Source: Nitrosomonas sp. sh817 (GTDB taxonomy: Bacteria > Pseudomonadota > Gammaproteobacteria > Burkholderiales > Nitrosomonadaceae). Taken from it: a stretch of 64,000 bases of DNA. Shown piece after piece: positions 24,782 to 32,888 of the stretch. Each line of letters begins with the position of its first letter. The first letter of the stretch is position 1. The stretch lies in NCBI RefSeq assembly GCF_030908545.1, contig NZ_CP133083.1, forward strand, positions 1,488,001 to 1,552,000. The letters are read 5' to 3'. A program made the translations under genes and the position numbers. Under the pieces are notes generated by a model. The model was not told where the DNA came from. It ran no database searches and worked only from the letters and a program-made list of their open reading frames with translations.

Positions 24782-25894
24782 ATGTCTAGCATGGCTGAGA
24801 TCTCACAACTGACAGAAATGTCAGCGCAGCTTCCCATTGAGTGGTACTTGGATCCGAAAATTCTGGAAGTCGAAAAACGATTGTTATTTGACCAGGGGCC
24901 GGGTTACGTGGGGCACGAAGTGATGGTACCCAATGTTGGGGATTATTATGTCCCGGAATGGATGAATAACGCAAAGGTACTGGTGCGTAATGAGCAAGGA
25001 ATAGAATTGCTATCCAATGTTTGCCGGCACCGTCAGGCGTTATTGCTGAAAGGCAGAAGCAATACCAAGAGCATTGTATGCCCGATTCACCGTTGGACTT
25101 ACGCGCTTGATGGAAAATTGCTCGGAGCGCCGCATTTTGAACGTAATCCTTGCCTGAATCTGGATAAAACATCACTGCAAAGCTGGAATGGAATGCTGTT
25201 TAACGGTAAGCGTAATGTCGCTAAAGATTTAGCGAGAATTAGCGCGCAAGTGTGCAAAGATTTAGATTTTTCCGGTTATGTACTGGATCGCGTAAAAGTC
25301 GATCATTATCAATGCAACTGGAAAACATTTATTGAAGTGTACTTGGAAGATTATCACGTGGATCCATTCCACCCTGGATTAGGACATTTCGTGAATACCA
25401 AGGAACTCGAATGGGAATTCGGCGATTGGTATAGTGTGCAGACCGTTGCTATCGATGACGCGCGATTGCAAAAGCCTGGCAGCCCGGTTTATGCGGCATG
25501 GCATCAGCAAGTATTGCAGCAAACGGAAGGCGAAATGCCGCCGCATGGCGCAATCTGGTTACTGTATTATCCCAATATCATGTTGGAGTGGTATCCACAA
25601 ACGCTGGTAATCAGTACGATATTGCCAACGGGTGTTGAAAGCTGTACCAATATCGTTGAATTTTACTACCCGGAAGACATCGTACTGTTCGAACGTGAAT
25701 TTGTGGAAGCAGAGCAAGCGGCTTATAAAGAAACAGCACGCGAGGACAATGAAATTTGCCAGCTGATGACTGCCGGCAGGCGTGCTTTATACCATCAGCA
25801 TCTTAATGAGACGGGGCCTTATCAAATTCCGATGGAAACGGGCATGGAACATTTTCATCAATTTTTGCGGCGTGAAATCGGATCGCATATTTGA
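24782..25894 (+). CDS. Rieske non-heme iron oxygenase, alpha subunit
   Basis: The 370-residue protein has a Rieske [2Fe-2S] motif CRHRQ...CPIHRW in the N-terminal third (CxHx17CxxH spacing). The mononuclear iron site follows in EDYHVDPFHPGLGHFV (two His plus an Asp), as in aromatic-ring-hydroxylating oxygenases. No beta subunit, ferredoxin or reductase gene is near, so the electron donor must be elsewhere. Substrate unknown. ATG 24782 is preferred over the upstream TTG 24758; AAGG stands 8 bases upstream. Confidence 0.88.
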   Translation: MSSMAEISQLTEMSAQLPIEWYLDPKILEVEKRLLFDQGPGYVGHEVMVPNVGDYYVPEWMNNAKVLVRNEQGIELLSNVCRHRQALLLKGRSNTKSIVCPIHRWTYALDGKLLGAPHFERNPCLNLDKTSLQSWNGMLFNGKRNVAKDLARISAQVCKDLDFSGYVLDRVKVDHYQCNWKTFIEVYLEDYHVDPFHPGLGHFVNTKELEWEFGDWYSVQTVAIDDARLQKPGSPVYAAWHQQVLQQTEGEMPPHGAIWLLYYPNIMLEWYPQTLVISTILPTGVESCTNIVEFYYPEDIVLFEREFVEAEQAAYKETAREDNEICQLMTAGRRALYHQHLNETGPYQIPMETGMEHFHQFLRREIGSHI

Positions 25895-25909
25895 TATCGA
25901 TTATAAATT

Positions 25910-26791
25910 TTGCATTTAAAACAAACTCAGTATGCTTCAATGTGGATGCTGGTGGCTGCATTCATGTTCGCCGGTATGGGCGTGCTTGTTAAATTAAGCG
26001 CTTCTTATTTTTCCAGCATTGAATTGGTTTTTTATCGCTCGATGTTCGGTGTTTGGATAACTTACTGGATCATCCGGTATTATCGATTATCGGTGCGCAC
26101 ACCGCATTGGCAGATGCATTTTCGCCGCAGTATTACAGGCTTGGCCAGCCTGTTGATGTTTTTTTATTGTTTGACGCAACTGCCGCTGGCAACGGCAATT
26201 TCGCTCAATTACACTTGGCCTCTTTTTGCAGCATTCTTGTCGACAGTTGTTCTGAAAGAGCATTTTCATTGGCCGCTGGTTTGGGCAATCTTGCTGGGTT
26301 TTATCGGTGTCATTTTGTTGTTGCGGCCAAGTTTGCCAGAAGATCAATGGTTTGCCGGTTTGATGGGCATTGCATCCGGTTTTTTTGGCGCATTGGCCTA
26401 TATGCACGTGAAACAGCTGGGGCGGCTGGGAGAATCCGAATGGCACGTGGTGTTTTACTTTACCTTGATTAGTACTCTGATTACGGGAGTATGGTTGTTG
26501 TTCACCAAGTTCAATCCTGTATCCTGGGATGGATTTTTGTTGTTACTCGGTACCGGTGTTACCGCTACTCTGGCGCAACTGGCCATGACACGCGCGTATC
26601 ATCGTGGTGCTACACTGGTGGTGTCCTCGCTGGGATACAGCACCGTGTTATTTGCGTGTGTCTGGGGAATTTTACTCTGGAATGAAATCCTACCGCCCAT
26701 TGCATGGTTTGGAATGGGGTTGATCATTCTAGGTGGATTGCTTAGTGGGATCTTGGGTTTCAAACAACTGTCGGTTGTTGCGCAGAAGTAA
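25910..26791 (+). CDS. EamA/RhaT family DMT transporter
   Basis: A 293-residue inner membrane protein with about ten hydrophobic helices in two EamA repeats (first ends near GFIGVILLLRP, second near MGLIILGGLLSG). The family exports metabolites or amino acids. It starts about 15 bases after the Rieske gene, so they may share a transcript. The start is uncertain: TTG 25910 gives MHLKQTQYAS, while ATG 25940 begins directly with MWMLVAAFMF. Substrate cannot be predicted. Confidence 0.85.
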   Translation: MHLKQTQYASMWMLVAAFMFAGMGVLVKLSASYFSSIELVFYRSMFGVWITYWIIRYYRLSVRTPHWQMHFRRSITGLASLLMFFYCLTQLPLATAISLNYTWPLFAAFLSTVVLKEHFHWPLVWAILLGFIGVILLLRPSLPEDQWFAGLMGIASGFFGALAYMHVKQLGRLGESEWHVVFYFTLISTLITGVWLLFTKFNPVSWDGFLLLLGTGVTATLAQLAMTRAYHRGATLVVSSLGYSTVLFACVWGILLWNEILPPIAWFGMGLIILGGLLSGILGFKQLSVVAQK

Positions 26792-26819
26792 CTTTGATAC
26801 CGCTTTCGCACTGCGAAAT

Positions 26820-26848
26820 TTGCACCGTGCTGTCAAATTGCCTATGAT
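26820..26848 (+). promoter_or_regulatory. Sigma-70-type promoter
   Basis: TTGCAC (26820-26825) and TATGAT (26843-26848) are separated by exactly 17 bases and sit 27 bases before the start of the SpoIIAA-like gene at 26876. Confidence 0.6.
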
Positions 26849-26875
26849 GAAACTGTTATCACGAAAGGGGGAGTC

Positions 26876-27226
26876 ATGATTACGATTCAGAAGAAGGACA
26901 ATCTCGTCATTGTTGCGATCATCGGTGAATTTACGCTGACTGACTATCACGAATTCGAGCAACAAGTGTTATATCAATCGCACTTTGATGGTAAGGCAAA
27001 CTTATTATTCGACTGGCGCGACATGCTCAGTTACACGGTCGATGTCGCTTGGGAGGAGCTTAAATTCATGCGCGACCACGGCAGTGAATTCAACAAGGTA
27101 GCAATCGTAACGGATGATGAGTGGCAAACTTGGGGAGCGTGGGTGTTTAATTTATTTAGTAATGCCAATGTGGCGGCATTTCATGACTATGATGAGGCTG
27201 AAACATGGGCTTCTGCAGGCGAATAG
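26876..27226 (+). CDS. SpoIIAA/STAS-like protein
   Basis: The 116-residue cytoplasmic protein follows AAAGGGGGAGTC. The pattern MITIQKKDNLVIVAIIGEFTLTDYHEFEQ...LLFDWRDM...WEELKFMRDHGSEFNKVAIVTDD...VAAFHDYDEAETWA fits the SpoIIAA-like fold: strand, helix, a phosphate-binding-like loop and a final acidic helix. Family members are often of unknown function, some suggested to be lipid- or nucleotide-binding. It has its own promoter-like sequence at 26820. No partner kinase gene is adjacent. Confidence 0.75.
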   Translation: MITIQKKDNLVIVAIIGEFTLTDYHEFEQQVLYQSHFDGKANLLFDWRDMLSYTVDVAWEELKFMRDHGSEFNKVAIVTDDEWQTWGAWVFNLFSNANVAAFHDYDEAETWASAGE

Positions 27227-27338
27227 CGTTTTGAGTCTGTGTTGCCGGATAGCACAGCAAAATTGCATCATGGTTTATGTTTTTCCGAATCGTTTGCTTT
27301 GAAAATTTTCGAGATTTAGAAGGCAGTAAATAATTTTT

Positions 27339-27830
27339 ATGGATGAATTGGTTATTGCCAGAGCATTACATGTGCTCGGTGTCGTTTTTTGGATTGGCGG
27401 GGTAGCAATGGTAACGACAGTACTGTTGCCGGCACTGACAGGCATGCAATCCGCTGCTGAAGCGATGAAGTTTTTTTCCAGATTCCGTCAGCGGTTTGCT
27501 GCGCAAGCGCGGATTTCGACGTTGCTCGTCGGCGTGAGCGGTTTCTACATGGTACACGCTCTGGATGTGTGGCAGAGATTTGTCCAATGGCAGTACTGGT
27601 GGATGCATGCGATGGTACTGGTCTGGCTGTTTTTTAGTGTGATGCTGTTTATTCTGGAACCGCGCAACCGCCGTCAGATGGCTGCATCCACACAATTGCC
27701 GGAACAACCCATGATAACGCCGGAAACATTTATCCGAATTCAGCGGAAGCATCTGTTCTTATTGATTTTGAGCTTGTTGACGATTGCCGGTGCTGTGGCG
27801 GGCAGTCATGGTTGGTTGATCGGATTTTGA
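27339..27830 (+). CDS. Four-helix membrane protein, unknown
   Basis: The 163-residue protein has four hydrophobic helices (about 9-32, 55-75, 88-108 and 138-158), with His11 in TM1 and His92 before TM3. Such His placement in a four-helix membrane bundle resembles heme-binding or copper-resistance CopD-like proteins, but I cannot assign it. It overlaps no gene, yet its stop lies 2 bases before the SirB-like gene, so the two are co-transcribed. Confidence 0.7.
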   Translation: MDELVIARALHVLGVVFWIGGVAMVTTVLLPALTGMQSAAEAMKFFSRFRQRFAAQARISTLLVGVSGFYMVHALDVWQRFVQWQYWWMHAMVLVWLFFSVMLFILEPRNRRQMAASTQLPEQPMITPETFIRIQRKHLFLLILSLLTIAGAVAGSHGWLIGF

Positions 27831-27832
27831 AC

Positions 27833-28216
27833 ATGGGTTACGAACTCCTGAAAATGGTTCATGTCAGTAGCGTGATTCTGAGCTTCTCGCTGTTTTTCCT
27901 GCGCGGTATTTGGTTGATTCAGGATTCAGCGAATCTACGTCAGCGTTGGGTAAAAATCCTGCCGCATGTCATCGATACTGCGTTACTCGCCAGTGCGATC
28001 TTTTTGGCTATGACCATTCAGCAAAACCCGCTTGAGCATGGCTGGCTGACTGCCAAGGTGTCGGGATTGTTGTTGTATATCGGGTTGGGAATGGTGGCGA
28101 TGCGTTTTGGTAAAACCCGGAGAATCAGAATTATCGCTTGGGCAAGCGCGCAATGTGTATTTGTCTATATCGTATTGGTGGCACTGACTAAGAGCCCGGC
28201 ATTAGGAATCGGTTAA
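27833..28216 (+). CDS. SirB-like membrane protein
   Basis: The 127-residue protein with four membrane helices starts MGYELLKMVHVSSVILSFSLFFLRGIWLI. It matches the SirB (invasion gene expression up-regulator) family, whose members are small inner membrane proteins of unclear function. Conserved His11 in VHVSSV and the LPHVIDT motif are family features. It lies 2 bases after the previous membrane protein gene and 7 bases before the GNAT gene. Confidence 0.8.
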   Translation: MGYELLKMVHVSSVILSFSLFFLRGIWLIQDSANLRQRWVKILPHVIDTALLASAIFLAMTIQQNPLEHGWLTAKVSGLLLYIGLGMVAMRFGKTRRIRIIAWASAQCVFVYIVLVALTKSPALGIG

Positions 28217-28223
28217 CAGCGAC

Positions 28224-28748
28224 TTGAAAATCGATATCGATTTAACCACCCTGCAAGTGGAAAAAGCCGCTTTACATCAAGTGCAAGCTATCAGTGACCT
28301 GATCAATTTAACGTATCGCGGTACCGGCGGATGGACAACCGAGGCGGCCATTATTCAAGGCGATCGTACCAACCGTCAGGAAATTGAGAAAGCATTGAAT
28401 AATCCGCATGCATGCTTTCTCATCGCGCAGTTATCCCAGCAACTGGCCTCGTGCATTTATGTCGCGCGTGAAAAAGAACATGCCTTCATCGGTTTTTTTT
28501 CAGTTCACCCCAGTCTTCAACAGCAGGGACTCGGAAAATTCATGCTCGCACAAGCAGAAGCATTGGCTTACCACTCGTTGGGCGTGCAAAAGTTTGTGAT
28601 GTTTGTAATTTCGCAGCGGCCCGAGTTGATTGCATTTTATCACCGCCGCGGTTATCGCAGTATCGGCCGGATCGAAGCTTATCCATCGTATCTCGGTATT
28701 CCCAAAGTTTCAGATTTAACAATTGAGTATCTTGAGAAAGTTGTTTAG
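28224..28748 (+). CDS. GNAT family N-acetyltransferase
   Basis: The 174-residue protein has the acetyl-CoA-binding motif HPSLQQQGLGKFMLAQAEALA and the later block FVISQRPELIAFYHRRGYRSIG, both typical of GCN5-related acetyltransferases. It starts at TTG 28224; the frame has no earlier ATG. Substrate unknown. Gene spacing suggests one operon with the two membrane protein genes upstream. Confidence 0.85.
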   Translation: MKIDIDLTTLQVEKAALHQVQAISDLINLTYRGTGGWTTEAAIIQGDRTNRQEIEKALNNPHACFLIAQLSQQLASCIYVAREKEHAFIGFFSVHPSLQQQGLGKFMLAQAEALAYHSLGVQKFVMFVISQRPELIAFYHRRGYRSIGRIEAYPSYLGIPKVSDLTIEYLEKVV

Positions 28749-28773
28749 ATTATCAAGATTATTGTATGATCTG

Positions 28774-28793
28774 TATACGTATTCACACGTATA
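28774..28793. promoter_or_regulatory. Perfect inverted repeat, possible operator
   Basis: TATACGT-6-ACGTATA lies about 90 bases upstream of the small secreted protein/carbonic anhydrase pair and overlaps -10-like TATAGT sequence. A dimeric repressor site is possible. Confidence 0.35.
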
Positions 28794-28885
28794 GTATTCT
28801 TCCGATTTTTATCTAAAATCCTCCTGAGCAGTTTTTTTTGTTGCTCCAATGTTCAATAAATGATCAATTCTTCGATGAGGAAGCC

Positions 28886-29107
28886 ATGCTTTTGAAAATT
28901 TTATTAGCCGCAATTATAAGTATCAGTGTGTCCTGTTTCGCTGAAACAGGCGACGATAAAACGAAATCATCCACCAGTGAAAAATCAACAGTAACGACAT
29001 CCTCGCCGGACGCGTCAACTCCCAAGGAAAATTCCGGGTCTTCACCGGCGGTAAGTTCGGATAAAAAACCTTCAATGGTTGATTATTGCAAGAAACATAC
29101 GTGTTGA
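28886..29107 (+). CDS. Small secreted Ser/Thr-rich protein
   Basis: The 73-residue product has a signal peptide (MLLKILLAAIISISVSCFA) and then a low-complexity Ser/Thr/Lys/Asp tract ending in MVDYCKKHTC. It has two Cys at the end (CKKHTC), which could hold a metal or disulfide. The start at 28886 follows GAGG and is supported by the signal peptide; the longer frame from 28838 is less likely. Unrecognised; it is 30 bases upstream of the carbonic anhydrase gene on the same strand. Confidence 0.6.
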   Translation: MLLKILLAAIISISVSCFAETGDDKTKSSTSEKSTVTTSSPDASTPKENSGSSPAVSSDKKPSMVDYCKKHTC

Positions 29108-29137
29108 ATCACGGTTAATCTAACCAGGAGCTAATCG

Positions 29138-29935
29138 ATGACAAATAAAACATTCGGCCGTTTGATCGCCATGATGGTGACATGTTACGCATCCGTAATT
29201 GTTGCCGCACCTCATTGGAGTCATGAAGAACAGGAACAGTGGGGAGCGATTGAAGATCCTTCGCAAGCAGTTGTTCCTCTAAATTATCCCTATGCGGAAT
29301 GCAGTATCGGTACACATCAATCCCCTGTTGATTTTGCTGAAGCGAGAGTTGATAACACAAGAAAGTTAAATGATCTTGAGGTTTGGTATGATGTTGATAA
29401 ACCGGTTTTCTATAATACCGGTCATGCGATACAGGTAAATACCTCGTCTAACTATAAAGGCGAATTGAAAATCGGTGAAGAATCTTTTCCTTTGGTTCAG
29501 CTTCATTTTCATGAACCCAGTGAGCATGCGGTGGGAGGGGTAAAGTTTCCGGCCGAATTGCATTTTGTTCATGTCGGGCAAGATGGCAGACTAATCGTTC
29601 TGGGGGTGGCGATAAACGTTGGTGAAGAAAATCCAACTATGCAAACGATCTTGAACAATATGCCGGCAACCGGAGGGGAACAGAATCCTAACACCGGCGG
29701 CATTCAGATAGATCCTGCAGCATTGTTGCCTTCGATACATCACCAGTCATTTGATTACTTGTCTTTAGCAGGTTCTTTGACAACACCGCCTTGTAGCGAA
29801 GGGGTACAATGGTATCTTATGCTGGATCCAATATCGATTTCTGCGGCACAACTTGAACAATTGAAAGGATTCTATACCGGTAATGCAAGGGAGCCCCAGA
29901 ATCTGAATGGTCGAGTCGTTTCTTCAACCAAATGA
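29138..29935 (+). CDS. Alpha-type carbonic anhydrase
   Basis: The 265-residue protein has a signal peptide (cleaved near VIVAAPHWSHE) and the family pattern WG...CSIGTHQSPVDF, the zinc site in QLHFHEPSEH and ELHFVHV (three His), and the C-terminal SLTTPPCSEGVQWYLM. Alpha-carbonic anhydrases interconvert CO2 and bicarbonate. Export places it in the periplasm, where it could help CO2 supply to an autotroph. The start follows AGGAGCTAATCG, a good ribosome site. The Cys in ECSIG and PPCSE can form the usual disulfide. Confidence 0.93.
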   Translation: MTNKTFGRLIAMMVTCYASVIVAAPHWSHEEQEQWGAIEDPSQAVVPLNYPYAECSIGTHQSPVDFAEARVDNTRKLNDLEVWYDVDKPVFYNTGHAIQVNTSSNYKGELKIGEESFPLVQLHFHEPSEHAVGGVKFPAELHFVHVGQDGRLIVLGVAINVGEENPTMQTILNNMPATGGEQNPNTGGIQIDPAALLPSIHHQSFDYLSLAGSLTTPPCSEGVQWYLMLDPISISAAQLEQLKGFYTGNAREPQNLNGRVVSSTK

Positions 29936-29940
29936 TTTAA

Positions 29941-29992
29941 GCGCCCTGGCCAATCCACGCTTAGCTGATGTTAGCGCAAGCGTGGCCGGCGC
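29941..29992 (+). terminator. Imperfect hairpin after the carbonic anhydrase gene
   Basis: The core stem CCACGCTT (29955-29962) / AAGCGTGG (29978-29985) is extended by GCGCC...GGCC / GGCCGGCGC with bulges. It starts about 5 bases after the carbonic anhydrase stop. No clear U tract follows. Confidence 0.45.
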
Positions 29993-30073
29993 ATGTTTTG
30001 ATAGTAAATCTCCACCAGGTAGCTTTGCTCATCTTGCCGATACAATCAATTGAAGCGGGATTGGGCGAGCTGA

Positions 30074-32464
30074 TCAGGTCTGTCGCCAATCATTCGATAT
30101 TGATGTATTTGTATTAAATGCACTCGGTTCTGCAACCCAATAGCCCTGTGCGTAATCAACGCCGATATTCTCTAAAGCTTGCAACGTCTGGCCGTTTTCT
30201 ACCCAGACAGCGATCGTCTTGAGGCGCATCACATGACCAATATGATGGATTGACTCCACCATGGCTTGGTTAACCGGGTCTGTAGCGATGTTCCGGATCA
30301 ATCGACCGTCAATTTTCAGGTAATCTAATGGAATATTCTTTAGGAAATTAAATGTTGACAGGTTGCCACCAAAATCGTCGATGGAGAATCGGCATCCGAT
30401 GTCCTTCAAGGCGGTGACAAATCGCACCACATGATTGATATCGGTTAATGCAACATGTTCACTAATTTCAAAACAAATGAATGTTGGATTGACTTGGCTC
30501 GACTTAATCGTGCTGATCGTGAAATCCAGGAACTCCGCATCTTCAAGTGCGCGTCCTGAAATATTGATGGTATAGACCGTTTGCGACTTCGTGGCAGCGT
30601 GAACTTTAATCAATTGCAGCGATTGTTGTACTACCCAGCGATCAATCAGCAACATTTGATCGTGACGGTCAGCGGCAGGAAGGAATGCGCCGGGTATAAT
30701 GAATTGGCCTTGTTCATCTTTTAGCCGCAGTAATATTTCGCCATGCTGTTCGTGATTGCCATTGGTTGAAATTAGCCGGATCGGTTGATAAAAAAGGCAA
30801 AAACGCTGTTCCGCCAGAGCCTGCTGAATACGCGGCACCCATTGCGTTTCATTGGGTTCTTGCTGCTGACTGGTAGCTTGATAAACATGCACGCGGTTAC
30901 GTCCTTGTTCTTTGGCCGCATAACAAGCACTGTCCGCAGCATTCAATGCCTGCGTCAATCCTTGGTTTGAATGCGTGATTGGAAATAACCCGATGCTCAC
31001 ACCGATTGTGAATGTTTGTCCTTGCCACTGGAAGCGGAAATTCTGAACCAGCTCCCGTAGAATGTTCGCCACTTGTATGGCTTCATTTTGCGGACAATGC
31101 TCCAGAATGATGCCGAACTCATCACCGCCCAGGCGAGCGAGGGTATCCCGGGTTCGCAGCTTGGCGTGCAGTAATGCCGTGATTTGACGTAATAATTCAT
31201 CACCTGCGCTGTGTCCGCATGTGTCGTTGATAATTTTGAACTGATCCAAGTCGAGATATAGTAATGCGTGCGTATCAGTTTTGCGGGTCGATTTTAAAAT
31301 TTTGCTAAGCCGGTTCTCGAATTCCTTGCGGTTGAGCAAACCGGTCAGAGAATCGTGCGCTGCTTGATAAGCAAGCTTCTGAGTCAGCTTACGTTGCTCC
31401 GTTACGTCGCGGAAAGTTAATACCGTACCAATGATTTCCTTGTCTTTATTCCGGATTGGCGCTACTGCGTAATCGATAATCCATTCCTTTTGATCTCGGC
31501 GGATCAGAAGACATTCGTGATGAATATTCCCATTTTCTGCACCATTAAAATGCCCGGCCAATGGATTGATTATCGGTTCCCGTGTGGTTGGATTCAGAAT
31601 GTTCAATACTTGTGGTAATAATGCGTTTTGTGCCTCCTGATTACTCCAGCCGGTAAAAATTTCGGCAATAGGGTTCAAAAAAGTGATTTTCCCGGCGGCA
31701 TCTGTTGTAATGACTGCATCTCCGATGCTTGCCAAAGTGACCTGAAATAATTCTTTTTCCTGATGCAGGATATTATTGGCGGTTGTAAGCGCTTCGGTAC
31801 GTTCTGTAACACGCTGTTCCAGTTCATTTTTTGTTTGGATTAAGCGTTTCAGGAGATCAAAATTATCAAAGCGAAGTTTCAGTGAATCCACCATTGTGCA
31901 ATACAGCCGGTAAGAGATACTCGACATCGCTCCGGCGAATAGCAGAAACGTCAGCACGATAACCATCTGCGTTTCGGTCTCATGAATCAGGACTTGATAG
32001 GAGAACGGCAGCACAACAGGTACGGAAAAAATCAGGAAGGCTCCTTTGTAATACGATAAGGTCGCCATGGCGCCCGCAATCATGCCTCCAAGCAAATATG
32101 CCAGGAAGAACTGGTGCGTTTCGCTATCACTCACAAAAAAAATACCGCCTGCAGCGCCCCAAAGTAAGCCCGATAACGCCACTCCGATCATAAACCATCG
32201 CCCCCAGCGGACTGAATCAGTCATGAGTGGTTTAATACGGAAGTATGATCGGACTAACAGGAATCTGACCGAAGTCAGCAAATAGATAGCTGCAAGCCAA
32301 CCGACCAGCCACTCTCTAACAACATAATCCCAGTAGACATACACCAATGCCGTTGCGACGATTAAGGTAACAATTAACGCTTTGGGAGTCTGCTGATAAA
32401 GCAGTTTAACTTGTTCGGTTAACAGTGCGAGAGATTGATTCGTTGGAGGCGGTTGGTAATTCAC
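30074..32464 (-). CDS. Membrane PAS-GGDEF-EAL c-di-GMP protein
   Basis: The 796-residue inner membrane protein has about six N-terminal helices (residues 28-195). A PAS domain follows (about 235-360, ITFLNPIAEIFTGW). The GGDEF domain has the intact site LARLGGDEFGIIL and an I-site RTRD upstream. The EAL domain starts at the GEILLRL motif (E-I-L-x-R in place of EAL), has FEISEH, SIDDFGG and LKIDGRLI, but reads IAVWVENGQ where active EAL domains have the AEGVE loop. The first Glu of that loop is missing, so phosphodiesterase activity may be weakened while cyclase activity should be intact. Confidence 0.9.
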   Translation of the reverse strand: MNYQPPPTNQSLALLTEQVKLLYQQTPKALIVTLIVATALVYVYWDYVVREWLVGWLAAIYLLTSVRFLLVRSYFRIKPLMTDSVRWGRWFMIGVALSGLLWGAAGGIFFVSDSETHQFFLAYLLGGMIAGAMATLSYYKGAFLIFSVPVVLPFSYQVLIHETETQMVIVLTFLLFAGAMSSISYRLYCTMVDSLKLRFDNFDLLKRLIQTKNELEQRVTERTEALTTANNILHQEKELFQVTLASIGDAVITTDAAGKITFLNPIAEIFTGWSNQEAQNALLPQVLNILNPTTREPIINPLAGHFNGAENGNIHHECLLIRRDQKEWIIDYAVAPIRNKDKEIIGTVLTFRDVTEQRKLTQKLAYQAAHDSLTGLLNRKEFENRLSKILKSTRKTDTHALLYLDLDQFKIINDTCGHSAGDELLRQITALLHAKLRTRDTLARLGGDEFGIILEHCPQNEAIQVANILRELVQNFRFQWQGQTFTIGVSIGLFPITHSNQGLTQALNAADSACYAAKEQGRNRVHVYQATSQQQEPNETQWVPRIQQALAEQRFCLFYQPIRLISTNGNHEQHGEILLRLKDEQGQFIIPGAFLPAADRHDQMLLIDRWVVQQSLQLIKVHAATKSQTVYTINISGRALEDAEFLDFTISTIKSSQVNPTFICFEISEHVALTDINHVVRFVTALKDIGCRFSIDDFGGNLSTFNFLKNIPLDYLKIDGRLIRNIATDPVNQAMVESIHHIGHVMRLKTIAVWVENGQTLQALENIGVDYAQGYWVAEPSAFNTNTSISNDWRQT

Positions 32465-32888
32465 ATTATTGTTATTTAGATTAAAGGGCTTGTGATTTGC
32501 TTAATACGGAAGAAAATACAAGTTGTTTAGGTTTAAACAAATCGACACGGAAAGAGTTCTTGCTGGCTGAGTATTTCATTAATTGACTATGCATATTGAG
32601 TCATTGAAGCTACAGGAACGAGTATACTGCCTGCTTTTGACCTGGCTTGTTATTCTCTTAAGTTGAATGAAAATCAGCTTTATATTTGATGTCAGAAAAT
32701 TCTTATCCGTTTGCGGAAAATTATACTTAATATCCTTTTTAAGTAAAACTATCTTTAACGCGGAATTCAGCGCTAATCGACCATGCAACTAAAGCAACTT
32801 TGCGATATCGTTTACAGTCTGCGGAGATAGGGAGTATCGATCAACCGGGTTTGCAGAGTGTTCACTGTTCATTATTGGAGGTAGATTC
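32465..32888. other. Intergenic region between divergent genes, 424 bases
   Basis: It lies between the GGDEF-EAL gene (minus) and the FtsH gene (plus) and should hold both promoters. TATACT at about 32625 is -10-like but its -35 partner is poor. A minus-strand frame at 32579-32788 has no supporting features. No repeat or RNA gene was seen. Confidence 0.4.

Noticed and set aside
30074..32464. Treating the GGDEF-EAL protein as a normal bifunctional enzyme
   Set aside because: The EAL domain reads AVWVEN in place of AEGVET, so phosphodiesterase activity cannot be assumed.
32579..32788. 69-codon minus-strand frame upstream of ftsH
   Set aside because: Lysine/isoleucine-rich, AT-driven composition and no ribosome site; probably non-coding leader DNA.
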